A stretch of 36,137 nucleotides of DNA from a virus. The position numbers were made by a program, and so were the translations under genes. The first letter of the stretch is position 1; every line of letters starts with the position of its first letter. The DNA is taken from positions 1 to 36,137 of IMG/VR virus record IMGVR_UViG_3300046170_000384. One strand, 5' to 3'. Shown in pieces: positions 14,456-22,428 of this stretch. The notes below the pieces were generated by a model. The model did no database searches, was not told where the DNA came from, and saw only the letters and a program-made list of their open reading frames with translations.

Positions 14456-14673
14456 TAGAATCCGAATGCGCCAAAGAAGAATACACTACCAGATGTAGCA
14501 TACGAAACAACTGCTGCAACAAAACCAATCATCGCAGTGCGACCATTTAGTTTCTCTGCTTTCTCTGCGTATGACTCATAACCGTAACGTTCCGCATCAG
14601 TTTGTGAGATATACATTTGGGGTTCTCTGGCGAACAGATTTGTGCGTCCACCATCTTCAGTTGTTACAGTCAT
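14455..14673 (-). CDS. hli: High-light-inducible protein, 72 residues
   Basis: This HLIP has an N-terminal extension (MTVTTEDGGRTNLFAREPQM and a Tyr-rich linker) and the chlorophyll-binding helix EKLNGRTAMIGFVAAVVSYA. The C-terminus is GSVFFFGAFGF. It is the first gene of a seven-gene micro-operon behind a perfect sigma70 promoter, with an ACGGAG-type Shine-Dalgarno about 7 bases before the ATG. Its role would be photoprotection of the infected host's thylakoid. Confidence 0.93.
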   Translation of the reverse strand: MTVTTEDGGRTNLFAREPQMYISQTDAERYGYESYAEKAEKLNGRTAMIGFVAAVVSYATSGSVFFFGAFGF

Positions 14674-14700
14674 GATACACTCCGTAATGTTTCTTTACAT

Positions 14701-14729
14701 ATTATATAGGAAACATAAAGTTTTGTCAA
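14701..14729 (-). promoter_or_regulatory. Consensus sigma70 promoter of the hli operon
   Basis: Minus-strand TTGACA (14724-14729), 17-base spacer, TATAAT (14701-14706): a perfect match to the consensus. The -35 overlaps the end of the upstream gene. No late octamer is present, so early expression is expected. Confidence 0.88.
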
Positions 14730-14935
14730 TACTCCATGTCTCCACCATAACGGGTGCAGGTCTTTTTGTTTTCTTCTGATGCTCTACACCATTGCCTCAC
14801 GTAACTATCTGCATCCATAGTCATTTCATAGTGAGCATGGTTATGCAGTGCCCCTATCAGTGCTATCATTCCAAATAACAGAAGGGAGGTTAGTGTTCCT
14901 GGATTTGTTATGAAGTTTATAAGGTATTTTTTCAC
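14726..14935 (-). CDS. Small membrane protein between the barrel gene and the hli operon
   Basis: If translation begins at GTG 14935, the product has 69 residues: a short basic start, one helix (TLTSLLLFGMIALIGALHN) and a polar Cys-containing tail (QWCRASEENKKTCTRYGGD). The start is uncertain because this GTG lies right in the T-tract of the upstream terminator and no Shine-Dalgarno is visible. The function is unknown. Confidence 0.5.
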   Translation of the reverse strand: MKKYLINFITNPGTLTSLLLFGMIALIGALHNHAHYEMTMDADSYVRQWCRASEENKKTCTRYGGDMEY

Positions 14936-14963
14936 AAAAAAATGGGGATGCCGTCGCACCCCC
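14936..14963 (-). terminator. Rho-independent terminator of the barrel-protein gene
   Basis: On the minus strand an 8-bp GC-rich stem (GGGGGTGC/GCATCCCC, one G-U pair, loop GACG, 14944-14963) is followed by seven T. Confidence 0.88.
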
Positions 14964-15005
14964 AGTATAACATCTAGATGTTTACTTGTCTATATGAACA
15001 ATCAA

Positions 15006-15372
15006 TCAGAAGTTGTACTTGACGCCCAGCTTACCACCAAGACCGAAGTCATCTTCGTCTTCAGCAGTCAGGAAGGAGAGCTCACCGTAGACGCCAAGGG
15101 CATCGGAGACGGGGAGTCCAACTCCTGCTTTACCAGAGAACTGAGTGTCAGTCTCTTCGCCGTCAACAGCGACGATTGCAGGACCAGCCTGGACTGTAGT
15201 AGGAAGCAGCACCTGCTTCTCCTTCAAAACCTACGTGAAGGTCTGTCGTGGCCGCAGTATAGTCATCGCCAACCCAACCGGCATTGGTTTCTACGTTAAC
15301 GTATGGACCTGCAAGGGCAGCGCCAGCAGAAGCGAACAGAGCAGCGGAGGCTGCGAATACAGATTTAAACAT
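15006..15372 (-). CDS. Exported beta-barrel (porin-like) protein (one frameshift)
   Basis: The precursor starts MFKSVFAASAALFASAGAAL with cleavage near ALA/GPY. The mature protein is a run of amphipathic strands with polar turns (YVNVETNAGWVGDDYTAATT, then GKAGVGLPVSDALGVYGELS, ending GKLGVKYNF), typical of a small outer-membrane barrel. One extra base near 15195 shifts the frame; corrected length is about 121 residues. AAAGGT precedes the ATG. It has a strong composite promoter and its own terminator, so it is probably highly expressed. Possible roles are host outer-membrane modification, superinfection exclusion or a virion component; none is shown. Confidence 0.75.
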
Positions 15373-15486
15373 TTGTTTTACCTTTAGTTACTTGCGGAAT
15401 GGATACCCGCAGATGAATAGGGACTCGACTGTCCCGTGTTAAGTATACCCTTTGTTACTTTAATTACTGAAAGACAAAAGGTTAAG

Positions 15487-15520
15487 TATTTATACTACTT
15501 TATTCTTCGTAGTATGTCAA
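15487..15520 (-). promoter_or_regulatory. Composite early/late promoter of the barrel-protein gene
   Basis: Minus-strand TTGACA (15515-15520), 17 bases, TAGTAT (15492-15497), overlapped by TATAAATA (15487-15494), an exact T4 late octamer. An inverted repeat ATACTAC/GTAGTAT brackets the spacer. The -35 overlaps the last codons of the glycan operon. The design is that of the psbA promoter. Confidence 0.8.
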
Positions 15521-16333
15521 GAGGGTGGGTTATCCGTCCTTTGCTGTTGTGCAGCAGAGTTTTCAGTAATCCGACCCAGGTAAGGATCATAGTTCATTTG
15601 CTCCTTAATGTCAATAGATGGACCTTGTTGTTTCCAGTATTCACTTTGAGCCGTGTAATTTCCTTTATGAAAAACATCAACATGTACTGGATGAATACTA
15701 GACCCAAGTTCAGTTTTATACAAAAGAAGAGGGATAGAAAAAGTATTTCCAGAGTTGTAAATCAAATCATCCGCAACAGGACGTGGTTTCATACCTTGAT
15801 CTAACTTATACTTTTCTCCACGACAATGAAGTCTTACAAGTTTCTCTGCATGGTATCTGTTAATTACATAGCAAGCCGTAGAGAAATCATTAACAAATCT
15901 CTTGTGAAGTTTAACATGAATGTCTCCAGTACAAATGATTGCAATTTGAACTACATCCCAATCATAAGGAAAATGTGCATAGAAGTCTGTCCAGGTAAAG
16001 TTCCAGAAACGAACTAAATCCAAACTACAATCATCTTCCATGATAACCGCATAAGGACTGTCAGAGGTCTCCAGATAATGCTTCAGTGCCTTTAGATGCG
16101 AAGTAGTGCATCCAATCTCTCCAGAGGTCATCAAAGGGGGATACATCCCCTTTATGATGTCACTCAGGTCATCATCTCTTCCATCATAAGCAGAGATTCT
16201 TTCATAGGTTTCTATTTCCCAATACTTAAATTGATCTTCCATATACTCACGTCTTTCTGGTTGACCATCAAGATTAAGATAATAGATTGGGACCAATCCC
16301 TTTAAGTTTGTATAGTGCTTTGTTTCTATCCAT
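15517..16333 (-). CDS. GT25-family glycosyltransferase (one frameshift), last gene of the glycan operon
   Basis: The protein resembles LPS glycosyltransferases of family GT25: VPIYYLNLDGQPERREYMED at the start, GEIGCTTSHLKALKHYLETS, then VIMEDDCSLD with the metal-binding EDD. The true start is probably the ATG at 16333 that overlaps the previous stop (TAATG); an extra G in the run at 16298-16300 shifts the frame, and correction gives MDRNKALYKLKGLVPIYYL and about 271 residues. GT25 enzymes transfer Gal or similar sugars to LPS or glycoproteins. Donor and acceptor are unknown here. Confidence 0.8.
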
Positions 16334-17136
16334 TATAAAACCTCCCAATGTTCAGGGAATAAATCTTTAGTATTTAAATGTGCATTGTTTGGACCGAACC
16401 ATTTTTTGGGAGCAATAACTCTTCCACTATTACCCAACCAAGCACCCCACCATGAGAATGATGAGTTGGCAATAATATAATCACTACACTGCGTCATCAA
16501 ATATAGGTCATGGTATGGTCCTGATGCCTCAGAAACAATAAATTTATCAGAGGAGAATAGTTCTTGTGCCATACACCATTTAGGATCATCACTGAAAATA
16601 ACTACTTGTCTATTAGCATCAAACTTACTGAGAGCCTCCTCATAATAATCGAGATTTTGATTGTAATGATTATCAGAGTTGATTAAAAAATCACCTCTAC
16701 GAATATGAATAGCAATAGGATTATCAAAGCAATCATCTACAATTTGTTTACATTCATTTATAATTTCTTGCTTGAATAAAAATTGCTGCCGAACTTCATC
16801 AGCACAATGCTTAAAGTATTCCTCGGTTTGAAAAAATCCATAGAGGGTATAATCAATCTGCCTATTGCCATGAAGAATATTAATGTCAAACTCAAATCCT
16901 TTCTCCTGGAAAACATTTTCCGTGTTTAGAAATCCAATATTGTCAGGTTTGATATCAAAGCAATCAAATAACTCAATTCTCAATCGATTACCTAATACAT
17001 CAACAACCAACTCATCATGATTTGGGACTGTAAATGATACTCCGTTATAACGAGCAATACCTAAAGTTGATGCATATTGGAACATTTGATTTCCCAATTG
17101 CCCCATCTTACCAAGATAATTAAATGCTATAGTCAT
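16333..17136 (-). CDS. GT11 fucosyltransferase (alpha-1,2-fucosyltransferase family), copy 3
   Basis: This 267-residue GT11 enzyme opens with GKMGQLGNQMFQYAS, the family's N-terminal motif. It has HIRRGD at about residues 144-149 (the GDP-fucose-binding HxRRxD) and IIANSSFSWWGAWLG near 220-235, another hallmark. GT11 enzymes transfer L-fucose from GDP-fucose, usually alpha-1,2 to galactose, making H-type structures. The donor is supplied by the gmd and fcl genes of the same operon. The stop overlaps the GT25 start (TAATG) and the start overlaps the epimerase stop (ATGA). Confidence 0.93.
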   Translation of the reverse strand: MTIAFNYLGKMGQLGNQMFQYASTLGIARYNGVSFTVPNHDELVVDVLGNRLRIELFDCFDIKPDNIGFLNTENVFQEKGFEFDINILHGNRQIDYTLYGFFQTEEYFKHCADEVRQQFLFKQEIINECKQIVDDCFDNPIAIHIRRGDFLINSDNHYNQNLDYYEEALSKFDANRQVVIFSDDPKWCMAQELFSSDKFIVSEASGPYHDLYLMTQCSDYIIANSSFSWWGAWLGNSGRVIAPKKWFGPNNAHLNTKDLFPEHWEVL

Positions 17137-18017
17137 TTTAAATTTTTCCTAACCCATTCAATAACATTAATACTCCACCTCCATCCCAAAATTTCTTTCA
17201 CTTTATCTATGTTTGCAGTAGAGTGCATTACCTCTCCAGATCTTTGAGGTATAGTAATTTGATAATCAGAAATCAAATCAGCAATTGTTTGAATTTCGGT
17301 TCCTTCTCCTGTACCAATATTAAATACCTGCCCATACTCATCAAGATCTCTCTGAGTCGCGATGATGTTAGCATAAACAACATCAGAAACATGAACAAAA
17401 TCTCTCGTTTGGTATCCTGGTTCTACGATTGTCAGAGGCTCTTTATTATCTTTCTGCTTCTTAAAGATAGACATCACAGGAGCATACTGACCTGTCTTAT
17501 GACACCCCTCCCCATAAACATTAAAGTATCTAAACATCACTGTCCGTAAACCATAGAGATGATAATACATTTCACAGAGTTGTTCTCCAGAATACTTAGA
17601 GATTGAGTAAGTATTCAGGCACTGAACTTGATTTGTCTCATACTTGGGATGAAACATTCTATTTCCATATACAGCAGAAGTAGAAGAGAATACAAATTTA
17701 TCTACACTATGAACTCTAGCACATTCTAGAGCATTCATTGTTGCTAAGATATTATTTGCCATACTTTCATTTGGTTTCTCAACACAGTACGGTATAGAAA
17801 CTTCCGATGCTAAGTGAAAAACATTATTGACACTTTCGAAAAGATGAATATATTTTGTATATTTTTCAGATAGATCATAAAGATAGTATGTTGCCTTTGG
17901 ATTTGGATCGTGATGTTTCACTCTATCCAAAACTATAACTTCATGTCCAAGGTCAATGAGTCGATTTACAAGATATGATCCAATAAATCCACACCCTCCA
18001 GTAACTAATGATTTCAT
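17133..18017 (-). CDS. NAD-dependent sugar epimerase/dehydratase (extended SDR, GalE-like)
   Basis: This 294-residue extended short-chain dehydrogenase starts MKSLVTGGCGFIGSYLVNRL with the NAD motif GxxGFIG. It has VFSSTSAVYG and the catalytic pair Tyr137-x3-Lys141 in YSISKYSGEQ. RYFNVYGEG and the downstream substrate-binding region resemble UDP-sugar 4-epimerases and related dehydratases. It could make UDP-Gal, UDP-GalNAc or a uronic-acid epimer as donor for the neighbouring transferases; the substrate cannot be read from the sequence. It is coupled by ATGA overlaps at both ends. Confidence 0.85.
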   Translation of the reverse strand: MKSLVTGGCGFIGSYLVNRLIDLGHEVIVLDRVKHHDPNPKATYYLYDLSEKYTKYIHLFESVNNVFHLASEVSIPYCVEKPNESMANNILATMNALECARVHSVDKFVFSSTSAVYGNRMFHPKYETNQVQCLNTYSISKYSGEQLCEMYYHLYGLRTVMFRYFNVYGEGCHKTGQYAPVMSIFKKQKDNKEPLTIVEPGYQTRDFVHVSDVVYANIIATQRDLDEYGQVFNIGTGEGTEIQTIADLISDYQITIPQRSGEVMHSTANIDKVKEILGWRWSINVIEWVRKNLK

Positions 18018-18661
18018 AAAACTCTCTCAGGTAAAAAATAATTCCTATTGAAGTTGAAACACTCCTGTGTTGGATAACTTGTAAGTGAATTTACAGTTGC
18101 TTGATAGGAACTGTTTTGATAGAACATTGGATTGTCAAATGTATATACATTAAACCAGCGTTGTATCTCAGCAAATCCAATATCCTGATAACTACCAATC
18201 ACGTTACCAGCATGAAAACTTACTCTCTGGCACATTCTAACATAGTCTTCTGTCAGATACAATATAGCATGTGCTCCAAGCATGTTATAAACACGATGAA
18301 AATTATCACTTACTTTTTCATATTGAACAAAAGGCCCAGAATGTCCATTCATCCTTCCCCATGATGACACTCCAAGATAAACTGCATCAGCATTATTGGG
18401 AACTTCAATTTCTGGTTCAAAGTCTTTGATCATACAATCATCTTCAAAAAGAATGAAGGGAGGATCAATCTCTTCTAGTCCTTTAAGATGTGCCAGAGAA
18501 CACCCGACCAATGGATTATCTGGACAAGGAACACCTTCAACACGAATTGAATTTTTAAATCCACAGTCTTTGATAAGTTTTTGCATACTTTCATTTTTCT
18601 CAGTATGCTCAGTAAGATTCAGATAGACTACAGGGATTTCTCTAAGATCTAAGTGCAGCAT
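18014..18661 (-). CDS. GT25-like glycosyltransferase, short form
   Basis: The 215-residue protein has the GT25 pattern: VVYLNLTEHTEKNESMQKLI at the start, PLVGCSLAHLKGLEEIDPPF and FILFEDDCMI with the metal site EDD. The C-terminal region (GSYQDIGFAEIQRWFNVYTF) carries a second acidic/aromatic segment as in the family. It lies between the GT6 gene and the epimerase. It overlaps the GT6 gene by 20 bases. Confidence 0.78.
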   Translation of the reverse strand: MLHLDLREIPVVYLNLTEHTEKNESMQKLIKDCGFKNSIRVEGVPCPDNPLVGCSLAHLKGLEEIDPPFILFEDDCMIKDFEPEIEVPNNADAVYLGVSSWGRMNGHSGPFVQYEKVSDNFHRVYNMLGAHAILYLTEDYVRMCQRVSFHAGNVIGSYQDIGFAEIQRWFNVYTFDNPMFYQNSSYQATVNSLTSYPTQECFNFNRNYFLPERVL

Positions 18662-19343
18662 GGTTCTTTTTCAAAGCAATAATTTTTCCAGGTTGATAAG
18701 GATAATCAGTTCCTATGAACTCCTCAGCATAGCAATAGGTCGGATCAAGATCTAAGGTAGGTGGATTATCAATTAGATACCTGTTCATGTGACTTTCATC
18801 GTGCCAGAGAGCAACAACATTCTTCTTAAGATCTTCATCTACTCTCTTTGCAATAGTGTCTGCCATTTCCATGAAGACCTCTGTCTTTCCACCATTGAAA
18901 CCACCAGCATAGTAAGTGACGGTCTTTTCTTCAGGAGGAACACATGCAAGAGATTTAGGATTCCTATCAAATGTTTGCGATGCAGGATTAGACAATGATT
19001 GATATCCGTGACGTGTTGCAACAAGATCACCACAAACTTCTTCTGCCTCTACTAATCCATCGATACGCATGTCCGCATCAAAGTAAAAGCAATAATCGTG
19101 ATCAAGAATAAAATCTTTTTCTTTCACAAAGTAGTTATATCGTTTCAAAGTGGGCATTGGCCAGGGTTCATGATCAATATAATGAACCCTAACATTATCA
19201 CCCGCTTCTTCTATTTCATGATCTGTAAATAGAAGACAATTAATCTCTGCACCAGGACAGAACTTCTCGGAGATATCTTCGTACAGTTTTTCTACGAACT
19301 GAAGATACTTATTAGTTGCAATAGTTAGAATACAGATTTTCAC
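18642..19343 (-). CDS. GT6-family (ABO blood-group-like) alpha-1,3-glycosyltransferase
   Basis: This 233-residue protein matches family GT6 over its whole length: CLLFTDHEI, YFDADMRID with the metal-binding DxD at 89-91, YYAGGFNGG (144-152) and ALWHDESHMNRYLIDNPPT (from about 178), the last nearly identical to mammalian ABO and alpha-1,3-Gal/GalNAc transferases (WHDESHLNKYL). GT6 retains anomeric configuration and adds alpha-1,3 Gal or GalNAc, classically to Fuc-alpha-1,2-Gal. At the ABO-specific positions 266/268 it appears to have Ala and Gly. Many bacterial GT6 lack DxD; this one keeps it. A GT6 was reported in cyanophage P-SSM2, as I recall. Start is GTG, overlapping the FkbM stop (GTGA). 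Confidence 0.92.
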   Translation of the reverse strand: MKICILTIATNKYLQFVEKLYEDISEKFCPGAEINCLLFTDHEIEEAGDNVRVHYIDHEPWPMPTLKRYNYFVKEKDFILDHDYCFYFDADMRIDGLVEAEEVCGDLVATRHGYQSLSNPASQTFDRNPKSLACVPPEEKTVTYYAGGFNGGKTEVFMEMADTIAKRVDEDLKKNVVALWHDESHMNRYLIDNPPTLDLDPTYCYAEEFIGTDYPYQPGKIIALKKNHAALRS

Positions 19344-19960
19344 AGTAGATTTTTCCTCACGTAAAGAGCATCACCCCAGATTTGACCTTCCCAACTAGTC
19401 ACCACACGTTCCATATTATATCCTTTCAAGAACTCGTCCAGTTCCTCAACATATGCATTGTTCTCATATACTTCATCACGATTGACTTCGCAATAAACAT
19501 AGTCAACCTTCTCAAGGGTTTTTGTACCACCCTTTAGAACTTCAAGTTCATAACCTTGAACATCCATATTAATGAAGTTATATTCGTGACAATCATAATT
19601 ATCCAAACAACTAACTTCAACATCCTCTGTAGTAGGGAACTTTACATAAGGATGATGTGTAAGATGAACTTTTGGTTTCAGAATACTACTACTCTGTTTT
19701 TCATTATCACTAACATACATCGTAGTCTTTCCAGGTTCAGAACCAAGAGCAACCTGATGCCCCTCAATATTGGCATTCAAATCCTTTACCTTATCTGCCA
19801 AGATATTGAAGTTCTCTTCTAATGGTTCAAACATAACCATGTCTTGAATACCACAATCAATATAATCAGGTATCTCTTCACCATAATGGGCACCAATATG
19901 AATGATGCCCTTGATATTCATTTTGTATTTGTCTACTAGACTACGAAAACTAAGTAACAT
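19340..19960 (-). CDS. FkbM-family methyltransferase, copy 2
   Basis: This 206-residue SAM-dependent methyltransferase has GIIHIGAHYGEEIPDYIDCG (SAM motif I), VMFEPLEENF (motif with the ribose-binding Glu), SCLDNYDCHEYNFINMDVQG and YELEVLKGG, the FkbM signature. It probably O-methylates a sugar. It overlaps the GT-B gene by 11 bases and the GT6 gene by GTGA. Methyl capping often ends glycan chains, consistent with an exported or virion glycan. Confidence 0.88.
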   Translation of the reverse strand: MLLSFRSLVDKYKMNIKGIIHIGAHYGEEIPDYIDCGIQDMVMFEPLEENFNILADKVKDLNANIEGHQVALGSEPGKTTMYVSDNEKQSSSILKPKVHLTHHPYVKFPTTEDVEVSCLDNYDCHEYNFINMDVQGYELEVLKGGTKTLEKVDYVYCEVNRDEVYENNAYVEELDEFLKGYNMERVVTSWEGQIWGDALYVRKNLL

Positions 19961-20813
19961 TAAAAATCTCCATTAGTGTTTTTACCGATGCTTTGTAGGA
20001 AAGATTGTCCTCCACGTATTTACGCGGATTATATTCGTCTATTCTACTATAAAAGTTATCAAATGTCTCGTCAAAGTTAGAGTCAAAGACTCTTTCTCCG
20101 CAATCAGACGACCAGAAAGGAACGGAAGTTGCAGGAACTCTCCATTGATCTCCTTGATCAGACCATTCCGTTACATCCCAAACAAACATTGGAGTATTAC
20201 ATGCCATGATTTCTTGAACTGCAATACCTTGACTCTCAGTTCCATTCAACAGAAAACAGAATTTGGATTTTGATGCTAGTTCATTCACTTGTTCCGGGGT
20301 ATAAGATCCATACTGAAGGATGTTGTATGACAACTCCCTAGACTCTAAGAAAGATACAACCTTTTCAAGTTCTTCTGATGATCTCCTTTTGAAATAAACA
20401 AGACAATCATACTCATATGATCTCTCTACATCAGGTAGTTCAATTCCAACAGGCCATACAGAAATCTTTTCCTCTGAATATCCAAACTTACTAATATATA
20501 AATCTTTCACCCATTGAGATGGTGCAATGATTGATTTGTAATAGTGTGGATTTTCTTTCAATTCATTAGTATGACCATCAAACATCCAGATCTGGGGACC
20601 AATAACACAATTTTCTAGTGTAAGATTTGAATGTTTTACATGCCCATTCCAGTCATACTGAATTAAAAAGTTGTATTTGTATTCCTCAACATTCACTGCA
20701 TAAGGAATATTCTCTTGATCCAAACTTGCGCGTAGATTTTCTACAACTTTTTTAGGACCATTCATTCCAGACGAATGTCCCCAATAAGATGGCTCGTAAA
20801 ATAAATTTATCAT
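19950..20813 (-). CDS. GT-B glycosyltransferase (GT4-like)
   Basis: This 287-residue protein has the C-terminal half of a GT-B fold with ENCVIGPQIWMFDGH, IIAPSQWVKDLYISKFGYSE and the nucleotide-sugar E-x7-E motif in TESQGIAVQEIMACNTPMFV. The N-terminal region HSSGMNGPKKVVENLRASLD resembles the GT4 acceptor domain. It would transfer a sugar from a nucleotide donor to the growing glycan in the cytoplasm. It sits between GT11 and FkbM genes, coupled by ATGA on the upstream side. Confidence 0.82.
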   Translation of the reverse strand: MINLFYEPSYWGHSSGMNGPKKVVENLRASLDQENIPYAVNVEEYKYNFLIQYDWNGHVKHSNLTLENCVIGPQIWMFDGHTNELKENPHYYKSIIAPSQWVKDLYISKFGYSEEKISVWPVGIELPDVERSYEYDCLVYFKRRSSEELEKVVSFLESRELSYNILQYGSYTPEQVNELASKSKFCFLLNGTESQGIAVQEIMACNTPMFVWDVTEWSDQGDQWRVPATSVPFWSSDCGERVFDSNFDETFDNFYSRIDEYNPRKYVEDNLSYKASVKTLMEIFNVT

Positions 20814-21580
20814 AACTTAACCCATTCTTCTAACATATGATCAGATCCAGATGCTTCACGATTCCATCTCTCTGGTCCAATAGTAAACTCGCTATTTCCC
20901 AAAAATGCACCCCACCAAGAATATGATGAGTTTGCAATGATGTGATTCTTACACTTAGTCATCAAGTAAAGATGCCCGCTATCTTTAATATCATTACATT
21001 CAGATCCAACAAAAGTGATTTGCTTATCTGTTTTGATATTTTCCGTACACCATTCAACATCCTCAGAGAATATGAAATAATGCGGATCGGGATACTTAGA
21101 TTCCATCAGTTCGATTGCACGATCATAGTATGCCTTATCAAGAACACCATGATGGGCGAGAGCTGTTGGATTAGTAATATAGTCACCCCTTCTAACATGA
21201 ATGGCAACTGGAGTTTCTACATTAGAAATTTGTTCTTCGACATTCTTAGTTGCTTCCGAAAATTCTACAGAGAAAGTAAATTGCTCTCTAATCTCATCAA
21301 CAACATTTTCAAACTCTTTTAAATTTTGAAACCATCCTTGAAGCAATGTCGCACCTTCTGGTGCATCTTCTGCGGTAGTATGTTTGATATTTAAAATATC
21401 AAGATCATAACCACGTCCAGTTAAACCATTTACAATAATCTTTCTTTCCTGATTCTGATAGAAGGAGGAATCAAGACGGAGTTCTGTAAACTGTGAGTAT
21501 TCTTTCAGTGCAGAAACTCCTGCCGCATACTGAAACATTTGGTTTCCCAAACCACCTTGAAGATAAACGTATAAAATCAT
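20810..21580 (-). CDS. GT11 fucosyltransferase, copy 2
   Basis: This 256-residue GT11 enzyme starts MILYVYLQGGLGNQMFQYAA, has HVRRGD at 128-133 and HIIANSSYSWWGAFLGNSEF near the C-terminus. The ATG at 21580 overlaps the stop of the previous GT11 gene (ATGA), so the longer TTG reading is discarded. All catalytic landmarks are present. It is adjacent to GT11 copy 1 but clearly diverged, so the two probably act on different acceptors rather than being a recent duplication. Confidence 0.93.
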   Translation of the reverse strand: MILYVYLQGGLGNQMFQYAAGVSALKEYSQFTELRLDSSFYQNQERKIIVNGLTGRGYDLDILNIKHTTAEDAPEGATLLQGWFQNLKEFENVVDEIREQFTFSVEFSEATKNVEEQISNVETPVAIHVRRGDYITNPTALAHHGVLDKAYYDRAIELMESKYPDPHYFIFSEDVEWCTENIKTDKQITFVGSECNDIKDSGHLYLMTKCKNHIIANSSYSWWGAFLGNSEFTIGPERWNREASGSDHMLEEWVKL

Positions 21581-22428
21581 AGTACAGTCCAATCATCTGG
21601 ATAAAAATCTTGCTTGTGGTAGGTAAGTTCATTACCTTGAGTATCAAAGTCAGACTGTTCAAGACTTCTATGATACTTTGGACAAATAACAGTTCTGTTA
21701 TCATGTTCATTAAGATATGCAGCCCACCAACTAAACGTACTATCATGCGAAACTATGTTGTGATCACATTTTGTCATCAAACATAAATCCATTATTGTAT
21801 CGTTTGTTTCACTGACAAAGAAGTTGTCCCCTTCATACTTATCCTTTAAGTATTCAATATCAGAACTATTATCATTTCCTTCAGATCTAGATCCACCAGT
21901 AAATATCAAAAAGTTTGCTTCGTTATTAAAATAACCTAAAGCCTTAGTGACAAAACTATCAATTACTTCTTGATTCAACTGATTTAAATCCACATTATCC
22001 CCTCTCCTAAGATGAATAGAGACAACAGGACCATCAAACCTTTCTAAGGATTCATCGCATTTCTTTCTAATTTCTGGGTCGATCCTAAACGACTTCTTAA
22101 TTTCATCCTCACAAAAATGAAAATAATTCAAGTTTTGAAAGAAACCAAATAAATCAACATTGTCGCCCAGATTAAAAAAGTTTTCATCAAAATCAGAACA
22201 CAAACCAGGTTGATCATATCGTTGATATGATGAACTATCTGTGATCGTAGGATGATCGATATTGAAATTAAAAAGAAGACATTTTTGACCATGCCAAACT
22301 ATATTCTTTAAATCACTCATCAAAGCAATGTCATATCCATTCTTGACAGAGAGACCTTTTAGTGCAGCATATTGAAAAAATTGGTTACCCAATCTTCCAT
22401 ACTTTCCAAGTTGGGAAAAAGTAATCAT
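21577..22428 (-). CDS. GT11 fucosyltransferase, copy 1
   Basis: This 283-residue GT11 enzyme starts MITFSQLGKYGRLGNQFFQY and has SIHLRRGDNV (HLRRGD at 139-144) and SHDSTFSWWAAYLN where the other copies have ANSSFSWWGAWLG. The changes NSSFSWWG to HDSTFSWWA mark it as the most divergent of the three. The ATG at 22428 overlaps the dehydrogenase stop (ATGA). It probably uses GDP-fucose, but a different GDP-sugar made by this operon (for example GDP-L-galactose) is possible. Confidence 0.9.
   Translation of the reverse strand: MITFSQLGKYGRLGNQFFQYAALKGLSVKNGYDIALMSDLKNIVWHGQKCLLFNFNIDHPTITDSSSYQRYDQPGLCSDFDENFFNLGDNVDLFGFFQNLNYFHFCEDEIKKSFRIDPEIRKKCDESLERFDGPVVSIHLRRGDNVDLNQLNQEVIDSFVTKALGYFNNEANFLIFTGGSRSEGNDNSSDIEYLKDKYEGDNFFVSETNDTIMDLCLMTKCDHNIVSHDSTFSWWAAYLNEHDNRTVICPKYHRSLEQSDFDTQGNELTYHKQDFYPDDWTVL

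Noticed and set aside
16333-22428. Recent duplication as the source of three GT11 genes
   Set aside because: The three share motifs but little else, and copies 1 and 2 are adjacent yet very different, so separate acquisition or old divergence fits better.
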